Below, in pieces: positions 1 through 10,523 of a stretch of DNA of 64,000 nt (the stretch's first letter is position 1; each line of letters starts with the position of its first letter). The notes beneath the pieces are model-generated. The model was given only the letters and a program-made list of their open reading frames with translations, was not told the DNA's origin and did no database searches. The stretch is from NCBI GenBank assembly GCA_037157565.1, contig JAZHRO010000063.1, forward strand, positions 152,322,501 to 152,386,500, in the 5' to 3' direction. Origin of the DNA: Thalassia testudinum (lineage: Eukaryota > Streptophyta > Magnoliopsida > Alismatales > Hydrocharitaceae). Position numbers and translations under genes: made by a program.

Positions 1-3000
1 TCGTGGCTGAGTGGACTGATTTCGATTGCTCCATTTCCAAAAACCTGTCGGACCAAAAATGGTCCGACCCACTTGGATCTCAGTTTTCCTGGGAAGAGTT
101 TTAGTCGGGCATCAAAGAGTAGGACCTTTTGACCAGGATGAAAGATCTTTCTCGAGATGTGTTTGTCATGGAAGGCTTTAACCCGCTCCTTGTAGATTTG
201 CGAGTTCTCGTACGCGTCTAGGCGTAATTCATCGATCTCGCTGATTTGGAGTTTTCTGTGGGTCCCAGCCTTGGAAAGATCGAGATTACAGTTCCGTACT
301 GCCCAATAGGCTTTATGCTCCAGTTCTACGGGAAGGTGGCATGCCTTTCCGTACACCAGTCTAAAGGGAGACATGCCCAATTGGGTCTTGTGGGCGGTCC
401 TATAGGCCCACAATGCTTTCGGAAGTCGGGACGACCAGTCCTTCCTGTCAGGTCGAACAGTGACTTGCAGGATTTTCTTGATCTCCCAATTAGACAGCTC
501 AGCTAGACCATTAGTTTGGGGGTGGTAAGGAGTAGAGATTCGGTGAGACACCCCGTATTTGGTCATCAGTGACCTAAACTGAGCATTTGTGAAATGGGTC
601 CCTCCATCAGAGATTATTGCACGAGGAATCCCGAACCTTGAGAAAATGTGTTGATGAATGAATTTGAGAACGATTTTGTGATCACAGGTTCGGGTCGGTA
701 TGGCTTCGATCCATTTGGACACGTAGTCCACAACCAACAGAATGTATTCGAAACCATCCGAAACAGGAAAGGGGCCCATAAAATCAATCCCCCAAACATC
801 AAAGATTTCGCATACTAGAATCGGTTGCATAGGCATCATGTCGCGATGGCTCATGTTGCCCAAAGTCTGGCAACGACTGCATGCCTTGCAGTGATTGCAT
901 GCGTCTTTGAACAGTGTGGGCCAGTAAAAGCCGCACTGGAGGACTTTTGATGCGGTTTTATGCCCGGCGAAATGGCCACCGCATGCCTGGTCATGGCAGA
1001 AAGAGAGGATATTGTTGAATTCCCCCTCCGGGACACATCTCCGGATGATCTGATCGGCACCTATGCGGAAGAGGTACGGGTCTTCCCAAATGTAATACTT
1101 GGCATCGGAGCGTAATTTGTCTTTCTTGGCCTTCGGCCAATCGGAGGGGATCTGATGAGATGCCAAGTAATTTACTACATTAGCAAACCATGGAAGGCTA
1201 GTACCAATAGTCAGCAGGTGCTCATCGGGAAAATGCTCAGTGATGGGTCCGGAAGGGTCAATTATTTCAGAAGGAAGACGGGACAAGTGATCAGCTACCA
1301 CATTTTGCTTTCCCGCTTTGTCGCGAATCTCAAGGTCAAATTCTTGCAACAGCAAGATCCATCGGATTAATCGAGGTTTCGCGTCCTTCTTTGCAAGGAG
1401 ATGCCTCACAGCTGTGTGATCCGAGTATATGATGACACGGGAACCCAGAAGGTACGATCTGAACTTTTCTAGGGCAAATACTACAGCTAGCAGCTCTTTC
1501 TCAGTAACCGTATAGTTACGCTGAGCCTCATCGAGTGTTTTGCTGGCGTAGTAAATGGCTACAGGTTTCCTGTCAATTTTTTGCCCCAAAACCGCTCCTA
1601 CAGCGAAGTCGGATGCATCGCACATGATCTCAAAGGGTTGAGACCAATCAGGGGACTGTAGGATCGGGGCTTGGGTGACTCGGTCACGCAGGATTTCAAA
1701 TGCTTGAGTGCATTCCTTGGAAATTTCAAAAGGAACATCCTTGGAGAGAAGAGTGGTCAGGGGGCGCGCGATTTTTGAAAAATCCGGGATAAATCGTCGA
1801 TAAAAATCGACATGCCCTAAAAAGGAACGGATGTCCCTGATCGAGGTAGGCATAGGAAGGTGAGAAATCAGATTAACCTTAGCTCGATCCACTTGGATAC
1901 CTTTCTCCGAAATTGAGTGTCCCAGGACAATTCCCTCAGGCACCATGAAATGGCTCTTTTCCCAGGAAAGAACCAAATTCACATCGATGCACCGCCTGAG
2001 TATCTGGACCAAGTGTTGGAGGCAATCGTCGAATGATGCTCCGAAAACTGAAAAGTCATCCATGAAGACTTCCAGATAATCACCTACCATATCTGAGAAT
2101 ACGGCAAGCATGCATCGCTGAAAAGTAGCGGGTGCATTGCAAAGACCGAAAGGCATCCTTCGGAAAGCGTATGTTCCGAAGGGGCAGGTGAACGTGGTCT
2201 TTTCTTGGTCCTCAGGATGGATTGCCACCTGGTTATAACCGGAGTACCCGTCAAGAAAGCAGAAGAACCTATTTCCCGCAAGTTTTTCGAGAATTTGATC
2301 AATGAAGGGTAGTGGGAAATGATCCTTCTTTGTGGAGGAATTTAGTCGGCGGTAATCTATACAGACTCTCCACGAGTTGGCTAATCGGGTAGGAATGATT
2401 TCTCCGGTCTCAGTCGTTATAGTGGTGAGTCCTGCCTTCTTGGGCACGACCTGAATTAGGCTCACCCAACGACTATCGGAGATCGGGTAGATGATCCCGG
2501 CATCTAACCACTTGATGATCTCCTTTTTCACGACCTCCTGCAGATTGGGGTTTAAGCGTCTCTGCATTTCACGAGAAGGTCGTGTGCCCTCTTCTGAATA
2601 GATATGATGAGTACAATAAGAGGGACTTATTCCAGTCAAATCATCGAGAGTCCATCCGATGGCTCTGCGATGTTGCTGGAGGACAACAATCAGATGGGAT
2701 TCCTGTTCAGGACTGAGGTTGGAATTGATAATCACAGGAAGGGTCTGATTAGAACCCAAAAAGACGTATTTCAAGTGAGCAGGAAGGGGTTTCAGTTCGA
2801 GGATGGGGTTTTCAGCAACAGCGGGTGGTTCAGTATAGATGTGAGGTTCAAGGGTGGGAGTTACTGGGTTGTTCACATCTGGATTCGACTCCTCTGTTTG
2901 CGGGTCAAGATCCTTCTGTGGTTGATGAGGCATACTCGAGTCATTCTGGAGGTGTGATTCATCAACCAAAGTCTTGATGTCACAAATTTGTTCGATGACG

Positions 3001-4670
3001 CCGCAATTAATTCCTTGTTGGGCCTTAAATATATCAATTTTCAGTGTTTGATCTCCAAACTTAAGCTCTATTTGGCCCTCCTCACAGCTGATGTTGGCTC
3101 TAGCAGTAGCCAAGAAAGGTCTCCCTAGAATGATTGGTGTATCCCTAGGGTTCTCAGGTGCATCCATATCTAAGACTATAAAGTCCACTGGAAAATAGAA
3201 ATCCCGCACTCTTACAATAACATCCTCGAGAATCCCTTTTGGTGACTTTATAGATCGGTCTGCTAATTGTAATGTCACCTCGGTTGGTTTTAGCTCAGAT
3301 TCTTCTAGATGGTCAAGTAAGGATGTGGGTATCAGGTTTATGGATGCACCAAAGTCTAACAATGCTCTATCAAATTGGGTACCACCTATCTTACAGGAAA
3401 TCAGGGGAGTCCCAGGATCTTTTGCCTTGGGTAGGAGTCTACTAAGGATTACAGAGCTGGCTTGCTCTGACATAACAATTGGGCTCCCTCCCTTGGTTCG
3501 CGGCTTACGCTGGGGTGTACATATATTCTTTAGAAATCGTGCGTAAGCTGGTACGTGGCGGATTGCATCCATCAAGGGGATGTTTATGTGGACCTGCTCA
3601 AAGAGCTTGACCAGGTCCTCCTCAGGGGCCACGGGTTTGGTGGTCTTCTTTCCCTTGGTCAAGGCCTCGGGAAACGGGATCTTGGTTGGTTCTTCTAGGA
3701 TAGGTCCAGGTTGTGGATCCGGAACAGCGGTATCTTGGATAACTATCCTAGGGTCATGGTTATCAGGCTTGGAGTGGTTTGGATAATGCGGGTCTTCAGT
3801 TGTTTTACCACTACGTGTTGTTACAGAATTTAATCCGGCCTGATTCTGGTTTGGGTTTGGTAAGAGGGGTGGCTGCTGCTGAAATCCCGCATAAGAAGTT
3901 GAGGCTTCCATCTCGTCTGGAGATGGAGCAGTAGGGGCCTGATAAATCCATTGAGCGTGGCCTAAATTTGGATTCATAACGCGCTTCTGGGTTGGCACGT
4001 TATTTGGGTTAGGAAGAGGTTGGGAAGGGAGTGTGCCTGGCTGGCGAGAATTTGCCAACTGGGCCAGTTGAGTTTTAACTTCAGTAAGCTCGTCCTTGTG
4101 CTGTTTTTGAATAGCCGCATTCGTTTTTTGAATGTCAGCCAGAGTCTGAAGGATTAGGGACATTTGATCCTGATTTGGCCCTGATGGATAAGTAGGGTTG
4201 GGCCGAGGCTGAGGCGGCTGGTAATGACGAGGGGGCTGTGGGCGGGACTGAAAAGGTGGTCTTTGAGTTTGGGAATTTCCTGCCCACTGAAAATTGGGAT
4301 GGTTTCGCCATCCAGGGTTGTAAGTGTTGGAGAATGGGTCGTTCTGGATGGCGTTGAGGTCCTCGCAGGTCTGAGGAACCTCCTGAGAGTCAGGGAAAGG
4401 GGGAATGGAGTTCCCCCGGCTGGTGTAGAAAGGATCGGATGATCCTCCGATCCAAGAATCAGATGGGGATGGATATGGATCCATCCCAGGGGAAGGTCGG
4501 TGGAGGATGTTTTGCACAGTTTCCTGTGTGGAGGGAGGTTGTGCAAAGGAGTTACGCGCGGAGGTGGCTTGCTGCAAGTGCTGAGTCAGCTCATCCACCT
4601 TCTTTTCAATGATTGAGACCTTGTCCAATCGACTGGCCATTAATTCCAGGTCGACCGATGCGGACAGGCC
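1..4670 (-). CDS. pol: Pol polyprotein of element 1 (protease, RT, RNase H, integrase), partial
   Basis: The frame is shared with gag and appears open from the TAG at 4671-4673 to the left edge, about 1550 codons; the first ATG after the stop is at 4640. In order: a proline- and glutamine-rich linker; aspartic protease with LDFGAS (Asp at 3354-3356); reverse transcriptase with WRVCIDYRRLN near 2350, FLDGYSGYNQ near 2250 and the catalytic MDD at 2055-2063; RNase H with [14 protein letters not shown] near 1600 and [11 protein letters not shown] near 1415; integrase with an HHCC finger around 880-1010, then GIDFMGPF near 785, SDGG near 605 and the NWEIKK glutamate near 480. All three integrase acidic positions are visible. 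It would cleave the polyprotein, reverse-transcribe the RNA and integrate the cDNA. I saw no internal frameshift, but the whole frame was not proofread base by base. Confidence 0.88.
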
Positions 4671-5597
4671 CTACGTCTCATGTGCTCCCTTAAGATTCGT
4701 CGCTGCGCGGGTATTCGTCCTGTCGAATAATCCCATGGAGTCATTGTTGATGGAGTTCTCGCACATGTTTTCGAGAATTTCCCATACGGTGTCTTCATGT
4801 TGACCCATGATGTTTCCTCTGCAAGTTGCATTGACGAAAAGGCGGATGTCCTCACGGAGTCCCTGGTAAAAAGATTGGACTTGTTCCCATTTAGGAACTC
4901 CGTGATGGGGGCACTTTCTCATGAGATCCTGAAAGCGATCCCATGCCTCATGGAGAGGTTCTCCTGATTGTTGAGTGAAGTGCGTAATCTGATGGCGCAA
5001 GGCGTTGGTCCGACCAACGGGAAAAAACTTTTTCAAAAATTCGGATTGAAGTTCTTCCCAAGTGTTGATCGGCCGGGTCTGAGTTTGATACCAATGGGCG
5101 GCCTTGTCCATAAGAGAAAAGGAGAACATCTTCATGAGAAGAATATCCCGATTTTGCGCATCTGATCCAAAAGTGTGGGCCAGATGCTTTAGCTGTTTGA
5201 TGTGCTGGAAGAGATCTTCAGAATTAAGCCCATGGAATTTAGGTATAGCATGAATCATGTTGGGCTTTAATTCGGAATCAGGTCGTCCAGTCGGGATTCT
5301 GACTCGAGGCTCAATGGCCACCGCAGCAGGATTGTAGTGGTCCCGCATCATAGGACGCTGTGGTGGGTGCACGAAGTTTTGGAAGAGGTCATTGAGTCGC
5401 TGGAGCTGGTGTTCCAGATTATTTTCTTCCTCAACTGGCTGAGCCATGATGGGGGAAGAAGAACTTGGTTCTGAATCAGAAGAGAGAATAATGTGAGGGT
5501 GTTGCTGCACAAACACGGGCGTCGAGGCTTGGCCTTGACGAGAGCGAATTTCTAAAGGAGGTCTTAAGGGTGGTCTTAGGGACCTCCTTCCGTACAT
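4671..5597 (-). CDS. gag: Gag of element 1, ending at an in-frame TAG
   Basis: 308 codons starting at ATG 5597 (MYGRRSLRPPL). The central part (KFHGLNSEDLFQHIKQL, then DKAAHWYQTQ, FLKKFFPVGRT, QQSGEPLHEAWDRFQDLMRK and CPHHGVPKW) is the plant retrotransposon gag domain that builds the cytoplasmic particle. No CCHC knuckle is obvious in the part upstream of the stop. The TAG at 4671-4673 lies in the same frame as the downstream gag C-terminus and pol. In element 4 the same codon is CAG (58119-58121) within the same context (GAHET, then GLSASVD), so the stop is best read as a C-to-T change of glutamine rather than the natural gag terminus. Regulated read-through is possible but has no support here. 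Confidence 0.88.
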   Translation of the reverse strand: MYGRRSLRPPLRPPLEIRSRQGQASTPVFVQQHPHIILSSDSEPSSSSPIMAQPVEEENNLEHQLQRLNDLFQNFVHPPQRPMMRDHYNPAAVAIEPRVRIPTGRPDSELKPNMIHAIPKFHGLNSEDLFQHIKQLKHLAHTFGSDAQNRDILLMKMFSFSLMDKAAHWYQTQTRPINTWEELQSEFLKKFFPVGRTNALRHQITHFTQQSGEPLHEAWDRFQDLMRKCPHHGVPKWEQVQSFYQGLREDIRLFVNATCRGNIMGQHEDTVWEILENMCENSINNDSMGLFDRTNTRAATNLKGAHET

Positions 5598-6505
5598 GCA
5601 CTGTTGGAAGAGGTAAGTTTAGAAGGTGCTGGACCCAATCAAGACATCCAAAAATGTGTTGGGTGACTATAGAGGTGCGGGGCAGATGGACCCCTTGATC
5701 AGAAAGATCGTCCACCTGAGAATTACCTGGGCAGCCAGAGAGGGAGAGTCCCGCGAAGACCCCTACACGGTAGAGCGTCCCCACGGGTTACAGGGTTTCC
5801 CCCACCCGACCTCTCTTGTCACTGCGGTTCCAGGTAGACCAGAATGGGGATCTTGACCTCTTAAGTCTACTAATTTTAAGATCAGGGTGCTTAAGGTTTC
5901 ACTTGAACTTTAGGTGTTTTTGTGAACAAAGTGGCCTAGTTTGAAGGTTGGTTGACCCCAGGGGTTAACTTCACCTAGTGGTTTCCTTGAGAAGTTAGGC
6001 CTTGTTTTAGGGTTCAAGTGTTTAGAGAGAGCCAATTGTTTAGGATTTTTCTTGTTAATTATTTTCAATCAATGGCTTGGGCACACCTCTTTTGGATTTC
6101 CTCAATTCTTGATTAAGGGGTGTGTCTCTACTGAAATCCTAATGTTTGACCTTATGTTGGCTCTACTTGGTCCATTTAACTCTTTGTTGGGCAATTAGGG
6201 CTCAAGCAAGAATGTGTTAGCCCTTAAATACCCTTAATAGTGTGCAGGAGTGATGAGTTGAAAACATGCAACTCTTTATGGTTACTAAGTATGGAAGACA
6301 GGTTAGTCCTATATTGCTTGTTCTTTTCTTTTCTTCCTCTTTAGAGTTTAGGGGTTAATAGCGAGAGGAAAAATTTACCTGTCTTCGGAGTGGTTGTCGT
6401 GTGGTTGCTTGTCTTCTTGAGTTCCTGTAGCTGCACAAAAGAAAGGAGATTATCAGAAATTAAAAAAAAAGAAACAGGAATGTTTACCTCTAGAATAGCC
6501 GTTGC
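5598..6505 (-). other. Untranslated leader of element 1
   Basis: About 0.9 kb lies between the primer site and the gag ATG. No long in-frame ORF with family similarity was found. The short ORFs overlapping it (for example 5476-5784 minus) are not conserved. In element 4 the corresponding region is lost, because LTR J is inserted at the gag start. Confidence 0.6.
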
Positions 6506-6523
6506 TCCCCGGCAATGGCGCCA
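6506..6523 (-). promoter_or_regulatory. Primer-binding site, tRNA-Asp type
   Basis: On the minus strand the 18 bases TGGCGCCATTGCCGGGGA match the complement of the plant tRNA-Asp 3' end (TGGCGCCGTTGCCGGGGA) at 17 of 18 positions. It starts five bases after the LTR end. The last four bases plus the next four (GGGAGCAA, plus positions 6502-6509) are complementary to TTGCTCCC in U5 (plus positions 6656-6663). Confidence 0.9.
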
Positions 6524-6528
6524 AATAA

Positions 6529-9263
6529 TGAGACGGTGGCTTCGAGAGATAACCGGGTTTTATTGTTTTAGCGTTGTAGTATTGCCAGTTATTGCCAACA
6601 TTTCAAATATAATTTTTTTACTCGGAAAATAAAAGAGTTCCCGAGGTCGAACTCAGGGAGCAAGCTGTATTCTAGAGATATACATGTTTCTTTTACAAAA
6701 ATAAAGAAAGAGAGAGGGAAAGAATTTGTTGTCTTCTTTTCTCTTTGTTTTCTCCTCGTCTCAGATCTTCTTCTTCTTTGTCTGCAGAGGTGATGTCTTT
6801 CTTCTGCAATGGTGATGCTCTTCTTCTTCTTCCAGCTGTTCCTGCTCCTCCTTTTTCTTCTGTCTTTCTTCAGATCTTCTTCTTTCTTCTTTGTTTTTCT
6901 TCTTTCAGTTCTTCCCTTGTTCTTTTGTGTTCTCCTCTTCCTCGCCTTCTTCTGTTGTTCTTCAGATCTCCCTCCTTCTTTCTTCTTTTCCCTTCAGGAC
7001 GTCGTCTGATTTCCAAATCAGACGACTTAAACTGCCTGTTGCTACCGTGTCTCCCTCAGCTTCCTTCTTCTTCCGCGGTTCTTCTTCTTCACCTGTGCCT
7101 GCACACTTCAGAGCTTACGTCAGAGAACAAAACCTACTCTACCCTCTCCCCCCCCGCGTCTCTCTCTCTCTGAAACCACTCTTGGGAAAGCTCTCCCAGA
7201 GCTGCTGGGTAATCGGGTTCGGGTCACGCCCGGGTCCAGGCCCACCGGCGTGCGTGGTGGGCGAGGAGTGCAGGTCAGTCTAAGTCGGGTCGGGTCAGGT
7301 CCGCGGGGCGTGAGCGCGGACGAGACCGGGTAACCGGGCGGGTGAAAGGGGACCTCACCCCGTGTGCTGAGGCAGTAAGGCTAGTGCACAAAATCAATTT
7401 AAACAGTGGAAAGGTTGTGAGGCTTACCGATGTGGGACTAAACGCAGACCTTTCCTCGCGTGCGCCTGCTGGGAGACCGCGGCCTGGCTTCTGCAGCTGC
7501 GGCTTCGATTTGCGTAGGTTGCTGGCTGGCTGCCTTCGCAAGACTCCCCGTACTCCGCAGCAGCTGGAGACCTGGAGTCCTCAAGCCTGGAGCGCAGGAG
7601 AAGCTGCTTCAATGTGCGTTAATGGCGGTCGAACCTCAAAACCTGTCGGACACGAATATGGCCTCTCGGCCTGATCAAACCACTGGGGAACCTTCGCCGT
7701 GGCACGGCGAAGGTGAGGAGCTGCGCAGCAGGCCGCAAGGTGGTGTCTGGCGGCAGCCCTAGGTTGGACTGCAACCGGAGGAATGGGTTTGTTCGGGGGA
7801 GCGTTACGGAGGTGTGGAGTGGCAGTGGAGGGGTGGGGGGTGCTCAGTGTGATGAGGTGGAGGTTCGGTGAGGGTCGGCGAGGTGTGTGAGGCTGTGGAG
7901 CGATGGGAACATCTCGCCGGAGGGTGGTCGGAGTCGAAGGGGGTGACGATGGTCAGGGTCGGTCGAGGGCTTAATTGAACAAATTGGAACCGGGGAAAGA
8001 AAGAGGAGAAGAAGGGAAATAGTTCTAACTTACTTGCAGGGACGAAGGGGGAGCAGTAGGGCGACAGTCGTATCGACTGTCGCCGGAGAAGAAGATGCTC
8101 AGGGAAGGAGGCGGCGGCGAGCAGAGAGCCGGAGAGGCGCCAGCTGGGTGCGGCGTGGCGCGGGAAGAGCAGGGGAGGAAGTCTCTGCTGCTGGTATTGC
8201 GGCAGAGCGAAGAGGAGGAGGGGGAGGAACCGCCGGAGCTGGTGAGCGTCTTCCGGAGAGAGAAGAGAGGAAAGTTGGGGATTTTCTCCATCAGATCCGA
8301 GCTGCCCCGGCCTGTGGAGCAACGGGGGGTATTTATAGGGATCAAAACAGGGAGGGAGGCGGAGGGAGACGACGTGTCTCCCTCGCCGGAGGATGGCCGG
8401 AGACGAAAACCCATACCGTCCGTGCGTTCGCACGGCCGGTATGGTGGGCTACAGCGACCAGGGGGGTGTCCCTGCGACGGCTGACAACGCAGGGCACCCC
8501 TGGTTTACTTGCCAGGCTTTCCCCCTCACCCTGCGCGGCGCCATGCTCCGCGCAAGGTCGCCGGAGCATGGTGCTGGCCGGTTTTGCAGGGGGGACCTGA
8601 ATGCAAAGAACGAAGGAGAGTTAGGGGCCAAAATGCGACGGTTCAAAAGTTGAGGGCCAAAAAGTAAATATATGAGGACCAAAGTGTAAAGTCGGTCAAG
8701 GAGGTTTCTTCTTAGGCTCAAGTTTTTATACATGATTAATTGGGACCTAAGGAATCTGATGGTGAATTTTATTTCTATATTAAACCGGGTTTGACCGGTC
8801 AATTTATGCGAAAACCCAGATTAAGTTATTAATTGGGCATGGTTCTCAATGTAGGTCAACATGGGTTCTGAAGGCCAAATTGAAGGTTCTAAACCCTAGA
8901 GATTATTTTTCTATGAATTTTAGAGGGTTTATTCTATTTTTACTTTGCCTCGAACCTCGTGAATTGAAGTGGGTTGTTTTAGGGTTACAGATTATCATTT
9001 AATTCCTTGGAATTGCTGTAGCCCTTGCTAGATCATCTCATCCCACTTTTGTTCTTATTAAGTTGCTTTGACCTTTGTTTGGACCCTGAATTACCCTGTA
9101 TGCAGATTATACTGGTAAAATTGCATTTTTACCCCTTATGACTTGTTTTCTCCTTAAACTCAGAATTCTCTGAGTTAAGCCTTTCCTTGAGTTATGTAGG
9201 AGCTTTTATCCTTTGTATTGGGTCAAAATGAGCTAGTTATGGCTCATGATGAGGTTCTCATCA
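6529..9263 (-). repeat. 5' LTR of element 1 (LTR A, about 2.7 kb)
   Basis: Read on the minus strand it starts TGATGAGAACCTCATCA (9263-9247) and ends in CA at 6529, just before the primer site. The same family appears as LTRs B, C, D and L. Landmarks in sense order: a terminal palindrome; three U3 inverted repeats (about 8541-8571, 8457-8503 and 8411-8444); a TATA box at 8331-8337; an 11-bp inverted repeat at 7691-7713; a 12-bp inverted repeat at 7001-7026; a GA-rich tract (CT-rich on plus, 6729-7000); and the conserved U5 motif at 6639-6664. ORFs of 60-210 codons in this stretch are not conserved and look like by-products of low-complexity DNA. Confidence 0.9.
8331..8337 (-). promoter_or_regulatory. 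TATA box of LTR A
   Basis: Minus strand CCCTATAAATACCCC. Sister LTRs carry TATA boxes at the equivalent place: TATATAAG at 34375-34382 (C) and TATAAAAG at 38456-38463 (D). In each case a perfect or near-perfect hairpin lies 74-86 bp upstream, which supports this as the RNA polymerase II promoter that sets the U3/R border. Confidence 0.7.
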
Positions 9264-9334
9264 TTAGGGATGTACAGATGCACAGATCCCTAAAACCCTA
9301 GCACTCAAGAAGGCAAATGGTGAAGGAGAAGCCC

Positions 9335-10140
9335 AGACTAGCTGGAACTCAGCCTAATCCAACTCACCTCAGCTTGATCCAGCTCACCTCAGCTTGATCC
9401 AGCTCACCGCAGCTGGAACCTAGCTTACTTGAACTAGGGTTAGCTCATCCCAGCTCCATTCAGCTAATCTCAGCTGGATGGCAGCTCAAGAGAGTTCATC
9501 TTAGCTCACCCTAGCTCAAGTCAGCTCAGATCCAGCTCAACTTAGCTGAGTCTAGCTCATCTCAGCTCCCACTAGTTCACAGGGAGCTCTAGCTAGCTCA
9601 GCTGAGTTGACAGGAGTTCACCCCAGCTCAGATCCAGCTACATTCAGCTCCACTCAACTCCAGCCAGCTGAAGAAGAATTCATCTCAGCTCAAGAAGCTC
9701 AAGTCCAACTCCCGGGGACTCAGCTTAGCTCAACTCAGTTGAGCTACTAAGGTAGCTTAGCTACCTTAGCTGCCTCAACCAGCTTGATTCTCCCCGGGAG
9801 CACCAGACCTAGCTCACCTCAGCTCATTTTGGTAGAAGCTAGCTCACTTTAGCTTGGCTTAGTAGCTAGCAAAGAACTAGCAAGCTAAGCCAGCTAGAGT
9901 AGCCCCATGCCAACCTCTTCAGTAGCAGCCAGCTCCAGCTCCAGCTCCAGACTCTCCTCCTCAGCTCCTTCCTCCAAACCCTAGCTCCAACACCTTCTCC
10001 TCCACTCCACCTTTAGCTAAGCTAGCTTAGCTTATCTTAGCTTAGCTTAGCATAGCTAACAACCAGCTCCTTGGCCATTCATTACCTCCAAAATCAACCC
10101 TAGCTAGCTCCACCAACTCAAGCCTACCTAAGCTAGCTAC
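9335..10140. repeat. AGCT-rich block
   Basis: By hand count about 60 AGCT tetramers occur in roughly 800 bp, mostly as cagctca, tagctca and agctt, where about 3 are expected by chance. Spacing is irregular (about 5-20 bp), so this is not a simple tandem satellite. It lies in the U3 of LTR K, upstream of its TATA box. Confidence 0.85.
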
Positions 10141-10150
10141 TCTACTCAAG

Positions 10151-10435
10151 TTGGCGCCACCTCCTAGCCATCCGTTCACCCCATTATCTCCACCAAAAGA
10201 CACTTCAAGTTGGCGCCAAAAACCACCCCTAACCACCTCTATATTGGCGCCACTTTCAGCCCCTTAAATGCACCCTACACCTACCCACATAAGCCATCCT
10301 AGCCATCCACATACCCCCCCTTCTAGAACCTTAAGGTGGTGCCACCTAATGAGCTTCTAGAATGCCCATTTTGGCGCCAACACCAAAGGGTGTCAACACC
10401 CATAACTACCCCTTGGTGCCCTTTAAGGTGGCGCC
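10151..10435 (+). promoter_or_regulatory. Five TGGCGCCA palindromes (E2F-like) upstream of the K TATA box
   Basis: TGGCGCCA occurs near 10152, 10211, 10245, 10372 and 10429, with a TGGTGCCA variant near 10338. TTGGCGCC fits the plant E2F consensus TTSSCGSS. The sites lie about 90-375 bp upstream of the TATA box. Binding is inferred, not shown. Confidence 0.55.
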
Positions 10436-10523
10436 AACTCTCCTTGGCCATGGGATCTCCAACCACCTCCATCAACTCATCTTGGCCATCCATTTCAAAG
10501 GTCACCATAGCCCCCTCCTATTC

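Larger units (their letters stand above)
1..9263 (-). mobile_element. Element 1: Athila-type Ty3/gypsy retrotransposon, left end outside the window
   Basis: Read on the minus strand the order is 5' LTR (9263 to 6529), primer site complementary to tRNA-Asp (6523-6506), leader, gag and pol, with pol still open at base 1. The gag, protease, RT, RNase H and integrase order is standard for Ty3/gypsy, and the single RNase H domain with a tRNA-Asp primer fits the Athila group. Element 4 (36524-59041) is a more decayed relative; its base 53451 corresponds to base 1 here, so only the pol C-terminus, the 3' region and the 3' LTR are missing. The right flank 9264-9268 (ttagg) would be one TSD copy; the other lies outside. 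With one visible coding lesion it is probably among the younger insertions. Confidence 0.9.

Noticed and set aside
4671..4673. Programmed stop read-through between gag and pol
   Set aside because: The related element has CAG at the same codon and no read-through context is conserved, so mutation is simpler.
6745..7283. Overlapping ORFs of 60-142 codons in the CT-rich part of LTR A (likewise 13030-13900 and 36780-37400)
   Set aside because: Low-complexity Ser/Leu/Phe-rich translations on several frames, inside an LTR and not conserved between LTR copies.
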